A stretch of DNA of 64,000 bases, taken from the NCBI GenBank assembly GCA_027924585.1, contig BSBM01000200.1:372001-436000 (forward strand). The letters are read 5' to 3'. Shown piece after piece: positions 51,691-63,900 of the stretch; the first letter of the stretch is position 1, and each line of letters begins with the position of its first letter. Made by a program: the position numbers and the translations under genes. Below the pieces are notes generated by a model. The model saw nothing but the letters and a program-made list of their open reading frames with translations. It was not told the DNA's origin and searched no databases. Origin of the DNA: Larix kaempferi. Taxonomy: Eukaryota > Streptophyta > Pinopsida > Pinales > Pinaceae.

Positions 51691-52355
51691 CTGCTGAGTG
51701 ACCCGGCCGATTGAAACATTAATTAAAAACCTTTTGACCTTATTTTTGAGTATGTGTATTTGAATTGTTGAGTTAAATGAATAATTGCATATGTTAAACG
51801 ATTAGCTATGACTATGGAAATTATGCTGATAAATAATGCTTAACGACTAGCTGTTTGGTGATTATGTAATTGTCGACGAGATGTATATTTGATTAGATAA
51901 ATAAGAAGTTGAATAAATCATAAATGTTTAACAATGCTAGATTTAGAAATCAGATGATGATTATTGAAGACAGTGCTACTAATAATTTGTTGTGAGAAGT
52001 TTGTGTAGAAACAAGTGAGACGGTTCACTGACGGACACACAAAGGAACTTGAAGGGTCGTAGAGTACGGGTAAATCACACACAAGGGAAGCGACGACGAT
52101 GTCGACTTCCGACGAGAATACCACGCATGAGCAGATAAGCATTGATCCGCTTGCTCAAGAGGAATGCGTGAGGGCGTACGAGGTGGGCCACGACGGAGCT
52201 GGTCACGTACGAGTTGAGGGGCGCGCAGTGAGAACGGACTCACTCCTCAGCACCATTAGTCCCTAGATAGCATGTAGACGGAGGATGGATGGTAACGATT
52301 CCTAAAATCCCTACAAGAGTTCCCGCAAGTCAAAACGGAAATATGATGGCAGAAG

Positions 52356-52530
52356 GGCCCAACGATGAGGTACCCTGTCGAGAACGGAAAGAATGGACGC
52401 AAGGACCCAACGAGGTGGTACCATGCCAAGGAATGGAAATCTTGGATGATTGGACCCGATGGAATGGTGCCATGTCAGAGAATTAAAAATTAAGGAACCA
52501 TGAGCCCAACGACGCGGCACCGTGATCCTA
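52356..52530. repeat. About 49-bp degenerate tandem repeat, four copies, in the solo LTR
   Basis: Units start GGCCCAACG (52357), GGACCCAACG (52403), GGACCCGATG (52452) and GAGCCCAAC (52502). Each is followed by a GGTACC, GGTGCC or GGCACC core about 10 bases on. Spacings are about 46-50 bp. It is GC-richer than the rest of the LTR. Confidence 0.7.
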
Positions 52531-52880
52531 GTGAATTTGATTGTTAAATTAAAATGCATAAAAACTTAGGAGAATAACTCTAGATTATTACTTAGCAAAT
52601 GCATAACAATAGCTAAGACATTTGCACATGAATAGTTATATTTTGTTGAGCATTTAAAATAATAGAAATTATTATTTAGGAGCAAAATAGATTAGACACC
52701 TAGTCAACTAAAAGCTAGGAGCTGATTAAAATATTTGGGGGACAAACTAGAGCAATCTTAGGGATGTAGGTACACTTCCTTGAGAAACTGACACTTGGAT
52801 GGGTGAGTGTTTTAAATAATTAAATAATTAAAAATATTTAATTATGCATGAAGAGACATGTGTCGCAGGAGATTTCCCTT

Positions 52881-52887
52881 TATAAGG
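52881..52887 (+). promoter_or_regulatory. Candidate TATA box in the solo LTR
   Basis: TATAAGG sits in the context TTTCCCTTTATAAGGAAAGC, about 1.23 kb from the left edge. It is the best TATA-like match I noticed on the plus strand and supports a plus orientation, by motif alone. Confidence 0.35.
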
Positions 52888-53296
52888 AAAGCTTAAGGAA
52901 TGGGTAAGGGGCCCATAATTTGGACGATTGTCGTAATTTTCAATTGCCTCAAGGACTTGCTGCTATCTAAGGGTTTGGCTAAGAAATCCTGGTGGGAGGG
53001 GAATCCCAAGCTGAATTTCTGAAATACGTGTGTGAACTCTACGGCCCGACTAGCTCGGGGGTCTGGAAGGAAGAAGAGTACTTCCAGAGTGGTTGGGTGG
53101 TTAACCGAGGTGTCCGCCTGTGACCGTGGTGATTGACGACGAGTGTGGAGCTGTGACAAACGAGGAGATTCACCTTCCGATTGGAGCTGCGACCATTACA
53201 GGTTCTTATTGTTCATATGATTAGTGTATTTATAATTTTATTTAAAATCGTTGAAGTAAGATTTCTGTAAAACTTTGATTATGTTTTATTTAAAGT

Positions 53297-53444
53297 AGAT
53301 CTGAATTATTAATTCTCTGTTGAAATTATTAGAGATCCGGTTTGTGTTATGAATCTGTTTTAGTTAAATTAGATCTGAATTATTAATTCTCTGTTGAAAT
53401 TATTAGAGATCTGGTTTGTGTTATGAATCTGTTTTAGTTAAATT
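53297..53444. repeat. 74-bp tandem repeat, two copies, in the solo LTR
   Basis: AGATCTGAATTATTAATTC begins at 53297 and again at 53371, and a diverged third start (AGAACTGTATT) follows at 53445, all 74 bp apart. The two full copies differ by only a base or two (GATCCGG against GATCTGG). Confidence 0.88.
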
Positions 53445-53458
53445 AGAACTGTATTATT

Positions 53459-53950
53459 CGGTTGAAATCTCAGATCTATAATTTTGAATAAAACGCAGAA
53501 GAAGTATCCTCTGTCATTCTGTTTCCAGTTTTAGATATGATTTTATAAATCGCAGAGATCTATGATTTTATTAAATATTAGAAAAATCTTAATCAGTCAT
53601 TTCGATTCCAGCTCTAGATTTAATTTGATAAATCTCGGGTGGAAATTTCAGATCTATGATTTTGATAAAACGCAGAAGAAGTTTCCTCTGTCAGTTCGTT
53701 TCCTATTTTAGATTTGATTTTATAAATCGCAGAGATCTATGATTTTATTAATTATTAGAAAAATCTTAATCAGTCATTTCGATTCCAGCTCTAGATTTAA
53801 TTTGATAAATCTCGGGTGGAAATCTCAGATCTATGATTTTTATAAAACGCAGAAGAAGTTTCCTCTGTCAGTTCGTTTCCTGTTTTAGATTTGATTTTAT
53901 AAATCTCAGAGATCTATGATTTTATTAAATATTAGAAAAATCTCAATCAC
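53459..53950. repeat. 177-bp tandem repeat, about 2.7 copies, in the solo LTR
   Basis: CGCAGAAGAAGT recurs at 53494, 53671 and 53848, giving an exact 177-bp period. Each unit also contains CAGATCTATGATTTT, CCTCTGTCA, TAGATTTGATTTTATAAAT and, in full copies, AATCTTAATCAGTCATTTCG. The unit length is close to, but its sequence is unrelated to, the surrounding 173-bp satellite. Confidence 0.88.
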
Positions 53951-54475
53951 AGAGATCTACTCTGTATGCCAATTGCAGAGCTCGATCCCTAAAGGTAGAT
54001 CGATTTCTCATGACTGTTTATTCATCCAACTATGAAATTATTTGTAGATCTGTCAGGTAGATTACAAATCGATTTTCCAGGACTTTGTATTGATCCGTCT
54101 ATGAATTATTTATAGATCTATTATTTGCAGTTAAATTTTTATTGCTCAAATGAATTAATACAGAGATCGACTCTGTATGCCAATTGCAGAGCTCGATCCC
54201 TCAAATTAATATCGATCTTGGACACTGCACGTTAATAAGAAGTCGCCCTCTCGGATTGATAGTTATAGTTAAATTGTTTCGCTTGAATTCTACCATCGAT
54301 ACTTACAGAGCCCGATCCCTAAATCTGACATTGATTTTTGATATTATATATATTGGTGTGAAATTGCACTCACAGATCTTTATTTGCAGTTAAATTTTAG
54401 TTTAAATGAAGCAAGACAGAGATCGACTCTGTATGTCAATCACAGAGCCCGATCCCTAAATCTGACATTGATTTT
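53949..54475. repeat. Degenerate repeats with CAGAGATC and CCGATCCCTAAA motifs in the solo LTR
   Basis: ACAGAGATC followed by ACTCTGTATGCCAATTGCAG and a CGATCCCT phrase occurs at 53949 and 54160. Later variants lie near 54305 (CAGAGCCCGATCCCTAAATC) and 54415-54460. Spacing is irregular (about 110-210 bp), suggesting repeats reshuffled after amplification. Confidence 0.7.
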
Positions 54476-54494
54476 TTTATTAAACTATGTTTGT

Positions 54495-54775
54495 GTCCTA
54501 TTAGACGTTCCAAAAATGTTCATTGCGGTCGATTGAGATTATATTAGTTTAAAGAATTATCTCCATCTCTGTTGGCGTTTCAAGATCTTAATTAGAATTC
54601 GGTGTATAAAAGAAAAAAGAAAAAGGGAATTGTTAAATTATGCTTGTGTCTTATTAAACGTTCAAGAAATGTTCATTTGTGGTCAAATTAGATTTATATT
54701 TATTTTAAAATAATTGTCTCCATCTCTATTGGCGTTCCAGATCTTAATCTGAATTTCTTTGGTGTATAAAATAAG
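54495..54775. repeat. About 155-bp direct repeat, two diverged copies, in the solo LTR
   Basis: Both copies carry, in order, TATTA(G/A)ACGTTC, AAATGTTCATT, TGTCTCC or TATCTCC followed by ATCTCT, TTGGCGTT, AGATCTTAAT and GGTGTATAAAA. The second copy begins near 54650. They are diverged but collinear. Confidence 0.75.
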
Positions 54776-55254
54776 GAGTTATTAAACTCTGTAATGTATT
54801 TATGAGTCGAATTGGGGATTTCTTGCCACCTGTTCAAAACACATTACCAAACTCCTGTATGCCTCCGAAAAGCTTTGTAAGTAAATATCTGATTTATATT
54901 AACCATCACCGAGAACTAGAATTCGGTGAAATCCCTCTCGGCTACCTGTCGAATGACCCATTTAGGAGTTATGTGTTCATCTTTTATAAATCGCCATAGC
55001 AGAAGCATTTCATTTTATCTAAGTAGATTGTTATAATAGTGCGCTATGAAGTTGTTTACAATTTTTGGTTTATTAATTAATTTGTGCAAATAAGAAACAT
55101 TACTCAATGAGAATAGGGTGACCGTGTAATTCGTCTTCGAATGAGTTTCTTTCTATATTAATATATACAAAGAAGATGAGTCCCACTATTTAACACCCTC
55201 GAGACATTCTCTTTTAATACACTATATTCAATGAGGGAAAGAAAAAGAATTATA

Positions 55255-55650
55255 GGATATGTTCATTATGTGGAAATGGCCCCTTATTTATATGTTTTGA
55301 ATTATGGACACTTTGCTTTAAAAAGGAAAATAAAAAGGTTCATTGAAAATTATTAAATATATGAAAATAAATTATAGGGTATGTTTATTATGTGGAAATG
55401 ATCCCTTATTTATATGTTTAAATTATGTACACCTTGCTTTAAAAAGGAGGAGGAAAAAGGTTCATTAAGATATATTTAATATATAGAAAAGGTCTCATGA
55501 TATATGTTCTAAAATATGTATGTCTTGCTTCAATAAGTAAAGGAAAAAGGGTCATCAAATTTATATAGGATATGTTTAATGGGTAGAAAGGAATGCTTTT
55601 TATATTTATTTTGGGAAAATGTACACCTTGTTCCAATAAGAAAAAGGAAC
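55255..55650. repeat. About 110-123-bp degenerate tandem repeat, three to four copies, in the solo LTR
   Basis: ATGTTCATTATGTGGAAATGG (55258) and ATGTTTATTATGTGGAAATG (55381) are 123 bp apart. Both are followed by CCCTTATTTATATGTTT, a CTTGCTTTAAAAAGG or CTTTGCTTTAAAAAGG phrase and a run ending AAAAAGGTTCATT. More diverged copies follow to about 55650. Confidence 0.75.
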
Positions 55651-55828
55651 TCTTGTGAACACATCTTTCATAATTATATTTCGGAATTGGTGTAATTTTT
55701 TAATTATGTTTAAGAATCCGTCATTAGTTATTACATCTTAGTACAGTGAGATTTACTTATAAGTTTTTGATTTAGATGAGAGTTATCTTTGGTAAGAATA
55801 AAGATTTCAGATTCAAATGATTTACTTT

Positions 55829-55850
55829 AAAAAAAAAAAAAAAAAAAAAA
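55829..55850 (+). repeat. Poly-A run near the solo LTR right end
   Basis: An uninterrupted run of 22 A is followed by CTACTTGCTCAAGATGAGAG and the ACCCTACA terminus. Because about 28 bases of LTR follow it, it is not a target-primed (LINE/SINE) tail. Its length is prone to sequencing error. Confidence 0.85.
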
Positions 55851-55878
55851 CTACTTGCTCAAGATGAGAGACCCTACA

Positions 55879-55883
55879 AAATC
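55879..55883. other. Right target-site duplication (AAATC)
   Basis: It matches 51649-51653 and is followed by ACAACTTCTAGAAGG, the continuation of the interrupted satellite monomer. Confidence 0.92.
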
Positions 55884-57679
55884 ACAACTTCTAGAAGGTT
55901 TACATGATTTCGTAAAAAACACGAGTTTTTAGAAAATGTGTTTTATTTCATAAATGGAATCTACAAAGTATGCACATTCTACGTCATAACGACTTTCTAT
56001 AGTTTGCGCATGCGTTTGGAAATAAGAAAAGCTTACTTCCCCCGTTTTTTAAAATCACAGCTTCTAGAAGGTTTACATGATTTTTTAAAAAACACGAGTT
56101 TTTAGAAAATGTGTTTTATTTCATAAATGGAATTAACAAAGTATGCACATTCTACGTCATAACGAATTTCTATAGTTTGTGCATGCGTTTGGAAATAAGA
56201 AAAGCATACTTCCCCTGTTTTTTAAAATCACAGCTTCTAGAAGGTATACATGATTTCTTAAAAAACACGAGTTTTTAGAAAATGTGTTTTATTTCATAAA
56301 TAGAATCAACAAAGTATGCACATTCTACATCATAACGACTTTCTGTAGTTTGTGCATGCGTGCGGAAATAAGAAAAGCATACTTCCACCGTTTTTTAAAA
56401 TCACAGCTTCTAGAAGGTTTACATGATTTCGTAAAAAACACGAGTTTTTAGAAAATGTGTTTTATTTCATAAATGGAATCTACAAAGTATGCACATTCTA
56501 TGTCATAACGACTTTCTATAGTTTGCGCATGCGTCCGGAAATAAGAAAATCTTACTTCCACCGTTTTTTAAAATCACAGCTTCTAGAAGATTTACATGAT
56601 TTCGTAAAAAACACGAGTTTTTAGAAAATGTGTTTTATTTCATAAATGGAATCTACAAAGTATGCACATTGTATGTCATAATGACTTTCTATAGTTTGCG
56701 CATGCGTCCGGAAATAAGAAAAGCTTACTTCCCCCGTTTTTTAAAATCACAGCTTCTAGAAGGTTTACATGATTTCTTAAAAAACACGAGTTTTTAGAAA
56801 ATGTGTTTTATTTCATAAATGGAATCAACAAAGTATGCACGTTCTACGTCATAACAACTTTCTATAGTTTGCGCATGCGTTTGGAAATAAGAAAAGCTTA
56901 CTTCCCCCGTTTTTTAAAATCACAGCTTCTAGAAGGTTTACATGATTTGTTAAAAAATACGAGTTTTTAGAAAATGTGTTTTATTTAATAAATGGAATCA
57001 ACAAAGTATGCACATTCTACGTCATAACGACTTTCTATAGTTTGCGCATGCGTCCGGAAATAAGAAAAGCTTACTTCCACCGTTTTTTAAAATCACAACT
57101 TCTAGAAGGTTTACATGATTTCGTAAAAAACACGAGTTTTTAGAAAATGTGTTTTATTTCATAAATGGAATCTACAAAGAATGCACATTCTACGTCATAA
57201 CGACTTTCTATAGTTTGCACATGCGTCCGGAAATAAGAAAAGCTTACTTCCCCCGTTTTTTAAAATCACATCTTCTAGAAGGTTTACATGATTTCTTAAA
57301 AAACACGAGTTTTTAGAAAATGTGTTTTATTTAATAAATGGAATCAACAAAGTATGCACATTCTACGTCATAACGACTTTCTATAGTTTGCGCATGGGTC
57401 CGGAAATAAGAAAAGCTTACTTCCACCGTTTTTTAAAATCACAGCTTCTAGAGGGTTTACATGATTTCGTAAAAAACACGTGTTTTTAGAAAATGTGTTT
57501 TATTTCATAAATGGAATCTACAAAGTATGCACATTCTACGGCATAACAACATTCTATAGTTTGCGCATGCGTCCGGAAATAAGAAAAGCTTACTTCCGCC
57601 GTTTTTTAAAATCATAGCTTCTAGAAGGTTTACATGATTTCGTAAAAAACACGAGTTTTTAGGAAATGTGTTTTATTTC

Positions 57680-60400
57680 ATAAATGTAATTAACAAAGTA
57701 TGCACATTCTACGTCATAACGACTTTCTATAGTTTGCGCATGCGTCCGGAAATAAGAAAAGCTTACTTCCCCTGTTTTTTAAAATCACAGCTTCTAGAAG
57801 GTTTACATGATTTCTTAAAAAACAACAGTTTTTAGAAAATGTGTTTTATTTCATTAATGGAATCAACAAAGTAAGCACATTCTACCTCATAACGACTTTC
57901 GATAGTTTGCGCAAGCGTTTGGAAATAAGAAAATCTTACTTCCCCCGTTTTTTAAAATCACAGCTTCTAGAAGGTTTACATGATTTCTTAAAAAACATGA
58001 GTTTTTAGAAAATGTGTTTTATTTCATAAATGGAATCAACAAAGTCTGCACATTCTACGTCATAACGACGTTCTATAGTTTGCGCATTCGTCCGGAAATA
58101 AGAAAAGCTTACTTCCACCGTTTTTTAAAATCACAACTTCTAGAAGGTTTACATGATTTTGTAAAAAACACGAGTTTTCATCAATGGAATCTACAAAGTA
58201 TGCACATTCTACGTCATAACGACTTTCTATAGTTTGCGCATGCGTCCGGAAATAAGAAAAGCTTACTTCCACCATTTTTTAAAATCATAGCTTCTAGAAG
58301 GTTTACATGATTTCGTAAAAAACACGAGTTTTTAGAAAATGTGTTTTATTTCATAAATGGAATATACAAAGTATGCACATTCTACGTCATAACGACTTTC
58401 TATAGTTTGCGCATGCGTCCGGAAATAAGAAACGCTTACTTCCCCCATTTTTTAAAATCACAGCTTCTAGAAGGTTTACAAGATTTCTTAAAAAACACGA
58501 GTTCTTAGAAAATGTGTTTTATTTCATAAATGGAATCAACAAAGTATGCACATTCTACGTCATAACGACTTTCTATAGTTTGCGCATTCGTCCAGAAATA
58601 AGAAAAGCTTACTTCCACCGTTTTTTAAAATCACAGCTTCTAGAAGGTTTACATGATTTCGTAAAAAACACGAGTTTTTAGAAAATGTGTTTTATTTCCT
58701 AAATGGAATCTACAAAGTATGCACATTCTACGTCATAATGACTTTCTATAGTTTCCGCATGCGTCCGGAAATAAGAAAAGCTTACTTCCCCCGTTTTTTA
58801 AAATCACAGCTTCTAGAAGGTTTACATGATTTCTTAAAAAACACGAGTTTTTAGAAAATGTGTTTTATTTCATAAATGGAATCAACAAAGTATGCACATT
58901 CTACGTCATAACGACTTTCTATAGTTTGCGCATGCGTTTGGAAATAAGAAAAGCTTACTTCCTCCGTTTTTTAAAATCACAGCTTCTAGAAGGTTTACAT
59001 GATTTGTTAAAAAACACGAGTTATTAGAAAATGTCTTTTATTTAATAAATGGAATCAACAAAGTATGCACATTCTACGTCATAACGACTTTCTATAGTTT
59101 GCACATTCATCCGGAAATAAGAAAAGCTTACTTCCACCGTTTTTTAAAATCACAGCTTCTAGAAGGTTTACATGATTTCGTAAAAAACACGAGTTTTTAG
59201 AAAATGTGTTTTATTTAATAAATGGAATCTACAAAGTATGCGCATTCTACGTCATAACAACTTTCTATAGTTTGCTCATGCGTTTGGAAATAAGAAAAGC
59301 TTACTTCCCCCGTTTTTTAAAATCACAGCTTCTAGAAGGTTTACATGATTTTTTAAAAAACACGAGTTTTTAGAAAATGTGTTTTATTTCATAAATGGAA
59401 TTAACAAAGTATGCACATTCTACGTCATAACGACTTTCTATAGTTTGTGCATGCGTTTGGAAATAAGAAAAGCTTACTTCCCCTGTTTTTTAAAATCACA
59501 GCTTCTAGAAGGTATACATGATTTCTTAAAAAACACGAGTTTTTAGAAAATGTGTTTTATTTCATAAATAGAATCAACAAAGTATGCACATTATACGTCA
59601 TAACGACTTTCTGTAGTTTGTGCATGCGTGCGGAAATAAGAAAAGCATACTTCCACCGTTTTTTAAAATCACAGCTTCTAGAAGGTTTACATGATTTCGT
59701 AAAAAACACGAGTTTTTAGAAAATGTGTTTTATTTCATAAATGGAATCTACAAAGTATGCACATTCTACGTCATAATGACTTTCTATAGTTTGTGCATGC
59801 GTCCGGAAATCAGAAAAGCTTACTTCCCCCGTTTTTTAAAATCACAGCTTCTAGAAGGTTTACATGATTTCTTAAAAAACACGAGTTTTTAGAAAATGTG
59901 TTTTATTTCATAAATGGAATCAACAAAGTATGCACGTTCTACGTCATAACGACTTTCTATAGTTTGTGCATGCGTTTGGAAATAAGAAAAGCTTACTTCC
60001 CCCGTTTTTTAAAATCACAGCTTCTAGAAGGTTTACATGATTTGTTAAAAAATACGAGTTTTTAGAAAATGTGTTTTATTTAATAAATGGAATCAACAAA
60101 GTATGCACATTCTACGTCATAACGACTTTCTATAGTTTGCGCATGCGTCCGGAAATAAGAAAAGCTTACTTCCACCATTTTTTAAAATCACAGCTTCTGG
60201 AAGGTTTACATGATTTCGTAAAAAACACGAGTTTTTAGAAAATGTGTTTTATTTCATAAATGGAATCTACAAAGTATGCACATTCTACGTCATAACGACT
60301 TTCTATAGTTTGCACATGCGTCCGGAAATATGAAAAGCTTACGTCCCCCATTTTTTGAAATCACATCTTCTAGAAGGTTTACATGATTTCTTAAAAAACA
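57680..60400 (+). repeat. Second copy of a segment of about 18-19 monomers whose first copy holds the solo LTR
   Basis: Markers left of the solo LTR (GTAATTAAC at 50341, TGCGCAAGCG at 50564, GAAACGC at 51104, TTACAAGATT, GAGTTCTTAG) and right of it (GGTATACATG at 56243, CACATCTTC at 57267) recur in the same order at about 57684, 57909, 58429, 59511 and 60362. Removing the LTR and one target copy (4,230 bp) from the 7,345-bp offset leaves 3,115 bp, or 18 monomers. The right-hand offset is 3,268 bp, 19 monomers less a 19-bp deletion near 58175. The site equivalent to the insertion point is 59147-59151, and it is empty. Confidence 0.8.
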
Positions 60401-60945
60401 CGAGTTTTTAGAAAATGTGTTTTATTTTATAAATGGAATCAACAAAGTATGCACATTCTATGTCATAACGACTTTCTATAGTTTGCGCATTTGTCCGGAA
60501 AAAAGAATAGCTTACTTCCACCGTTTTTTAAAATCACAGCTTCTAGAAGGTTTACATGATATCGTAAAAAACACGAGTTTTTAGAAAATGTGTTTTATTT
60601 CATAAATGGAATCTAGAAAGTATGCACATTCTACGTCATAACGACTTTCTATAGTTTGCACATGCGTCCGGAAATAAGAAAAGCTTACGTCCCCCATTTT
60701 TTTAAATCACATCTTCTAGAAGGTTTACATGATTTCTTAAAAAACACGAGTTTTTAGAAAATGTATTTTATTTCATAAATGGAATCAACAAAGTATGCAC
60801 ATTCTACGTCATAACGACTTTCTATAGTTTGCGCATTTGTCCGGAAAAAAGAATAGCTTACTTCCACCGTTTTTTAAAATCACAGCTTCTAGAAGGTTTA
60901 CATGATTTCGTAAAAAACACGAGTTTTTAGAAAATGTGTTTTATT
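60250..60945 (+). repeat. Tandem duplication of a dimer (2 x 346 bp)
   Basis: CTTACGTCCCCCATTTTTT followed one monomer later by CATTTGTCCGGAAAAAAG and GAATAGCTTA is repeated once. ACGTCCCC is at 60341 and 60687 and GAATAG at 60505 and 60851, both exactly 346 bp apart. The copies differ by only a few bases (TATGAAAAG against TAAGAAAAG). Confidence 0.85.
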
Positions 60946-63900
60946 TCATAAATGGAATCTAGAAAGTATGCACATTCTACGTCATAACGACTTTCTATAG
61001 TTTGCGCATGCTTCCGGAAATAAGAAAAGATACTTCCCTCGTTTTTTAAAATCACAGCTTCTAGAAGGTTTACATGATTTCTTAAAAAACACGAGTTTTT
61101 AGAAAATGTGTTTTATTTCATAAATGGAATCAACAAAGTATGCACATTCTACGTCATAACGATTTTCTATAGTTTGCGCATGCGTCCGGAAATAAGAAAA
61201 GCTTACCTCCCCCATTTTTTAAAATCACAGATTCTAGAAGTTTTGCATGATTTCTTAAAAAACACGAGTTTTTAGAAAATGTGTTTTATTTCATAAATGG
61301 AATCAACAAAGTATGCATATTCTATGTCATAACGACTTTCTATAATTTGCGCATGCGTTTGGAAATAAGAAAAGCTTACTTCCCCCGTTTTTTAAAATCA
61401 CAGCTTCTAGAAGTTTTACATGATTTCTTAAAAAACACGAGTTTTTAGAAAATGTGTTTTATTTCATAAATGGAATCAACAAAGTATGCACATTCTACAT
61501 CATAACGACTTTCTATAGATTACGCATGCGTTCGGAAATAAGAAAAGCTTACTTCCCTCGTTTTTTAAAATCACAGCTTCTAGAAGGTTTACATGATTTC
61601 TTAAAAAACACGAGTTTTTAGAAAATGTGTTTTATTTCATAAATGGAAGCAACAAAGTATGCACATTCTACGTCATAACGACTTTCTATAGTTTGCGCAT
61701 GCGTTTGGAAATAAGAAAAGCTTACTTCCCCCATTTTTTAAAATCACAGCGTCTAGAAGGTTTACATGATTTCTTAAAAAACACGAGTTTTTAGAAAATG
61801 TGTTTTATTTCATAAATGGAATCAACAAAGTATGCACCTTCTACGTCATAATTACTTTCTATAGTTTGCGCATGCATCCGGAAATAAGAAAAACTTACTT
61901 CCCCCGTTTTTTAAAATCACAGCTTCTAGAAGGTTTACATGATTTCTTAAAAAACACGAGTTTTTAGAAAATGTGTTTTATTTCATAAATGGAATAAACA
62001 AAGTATGCACATTCTACGCCATAACGACTTTCTATAGTTTGCGCATGCGTCCGGAAATAAGAAAAGCTTACTTCCCCCGTTTTTTAAAATCGCAGCTTCT
62101 AGAAGGTTTACATGATTTCTTAAAAAACACGAGTTTTTAGAAAATGTGTTTTATTTCGTAAATGGAATCAACAAAGTATGCACATTCTATGTCATAGCGA
62201 CTTTCTATAGTTTGCGCATGCGTTTGGAAATAAGAAAAGCTTACTTCCACCGTTTTTTAAAATCACAGCTTCTAGAAGGTTTACATGATTTCTTAAAAAA
62301 CACGAGTTTTTAGAGAATGTGTTTTATTTCATAAATGGAATCAACAAAGTATGCACATTCTACGTCATAACGACTTTCTATAGTTTGTGCATGCGTTTGG
62401 AAATAAGAAAAGCTTACTTCCCCTGGTTTTTAAATTCACAGCTTCTAGAAGGTATACATGATTTCTTAAAAAACACGAGTTTTTAGAAAATGTGTTTTAT
62501 TTCATAAATGGAATCAACAAAGTATGCACATTCTACGTCATAACGACTTTCTATAGTTTGCGCATGCTTCCGGAAATAAGAAAAGCTTAATTCCACCGTT
62601 TTTTACAATCACAACTTCTAGAAGGTTTACATGATTTCGTAAAAAACACGAGTTTTTAGAAAATGTGTTTTATTTAATAAATGGAATCAACAAAGTATGC
62701 ACATTCTACGTCATAACAACTTTCTATAGTTTGCGCATGCGTCCGGAAATAAGAAAAGCTTACTTCCCCCGTTTTTTAAAATCACAGCTTCTAGAAGGTT
62801 TACATGATTTCTTAAAAAACACGAGTTTTTAGAAAATGTGTTTTATTTCATAAATGGAATCAACAAAGTATGCACATTCTACGTCATAATGACTTTCTAT
62901 CGTTTGCGCATGCGTTTGGAAATAAGAAAAGCTTACTTCCCCCGTTTTTTAAAATCACAGCTTCTAGAAGGTTTACATGATTTGTTAAAAAACACGAGTT
63001 TTTAGAAAATGTGTTTTATTTCATAAATGGAATTAACAAACTATGCACATTCTACGTCATAACGACTTTCTATAGTTTGTGCATGCGTTTGGAAATAAGA
63101 AAATCTTACTTCCCCTGTTTTTTAAAATCACAGCTTCTAGAAGGTATACATGATTTCTTAAAAAACACGAGTTTTTAGAAAATGTGTTTTATTTCATAAA
63201 TGGAATCAACAAAGTATGCACATTCTACGTCATAACGACTTTCTATAGTTTGCGCATTTGTCCGGAAAAAAGAAAAGCTTAATTCCACCGTTTTTTAAAA
63301 TCACAGCTTCTAGAAGGTTTACATGATTTCGTAAAAAACACGAGTTTTTAGAAAATGTGTTTTATTTAATAAATGGAATCAACAAAGTATGCACATTCTA
63401 CGTCATAACGCCTTTCTATAGTTTGCGCATGCGTCCGGAAATAAGAAAAGCTTACTTCCCCCGTTTTTTTAAATGACAGCTTCTAGAAGGTTTACATGAT
63501 TTCTTAAAAAACACGAGTTTTTAGAAAATGTGTTTTATTTAATAAATGGAATCAACAAAGTATGCACATTCTACGTCATTATGACTTTCTATAGTTTGCG
63601 CATGCGTTTGGAAATAAGAAAAGCTTACTTCCCCCGTTTTTTAAAATCACAACTTCTAGAAGGTTTACATGATTTGTTAAAAAACACGAGTTTTTAGAAA
63701 ATGTGTTTTATTTCATAAATGGAATTAACAATGTATGCACATTCTACGTCATAACGACTTTCTATAGTTTGTGCATGCGTTTGGAAATAAGAAAAGCTTA
63801 CTTCCCCTGTTTTTTAAAATCACAGCTTCTAGAAGGTATACATGATTTCTTAAAAAACATGAGTTTTTAGAAAATGTGTTTTATTTAATAAATGGAATCT

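Larger units (their letters stand above)
51654..55878. mobile_element. Very long solo LTR (4,225 bp), family not identified
   Basis: It starts TGTAGTGCCCC and ends GAGACCCTACA, the TG...CA form, between 5-bp AAATC duplications, as expected for an LTR retrotransposon terminus. There is no coding region, no primer-binding site, no polypurine tract and no second copy of either end inside, so a single LTR left after LTR-LTR recombination is the best reading. Plus orientation is weakly favoured: the start resembles the TGTAATGCCC start of the chromovirus LTR, and a TATAAGG motif lies at 52881. Much of the interior is built of unrelated short tandem repeats. A non-autonomous element lacking recognisable LTRs is the alternative. 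The frames of 60-90 codons within it show no family features. Confidence 0.8.

Noticed and set aside
52025-53159. Frames of 65-88 codons in the solo LTR
   Set aside because: They overlap on both strands and run through tandem repeats; no domain could be seen.
55829-55850. Poly-A tail of a LINE or SINE
   Set aside because: 28 bp of element sequence follow the A run, the ends are TG...CA and the duplication is 5 bp, all pointing to an LTR.
51654-55878. DNA transposon or Helitron
   Set aside because: There are no long terminal inverted repeats, no transposase and no CTRR hairpin end. The 5-bp duplication with TG...CA fits an LTR better.
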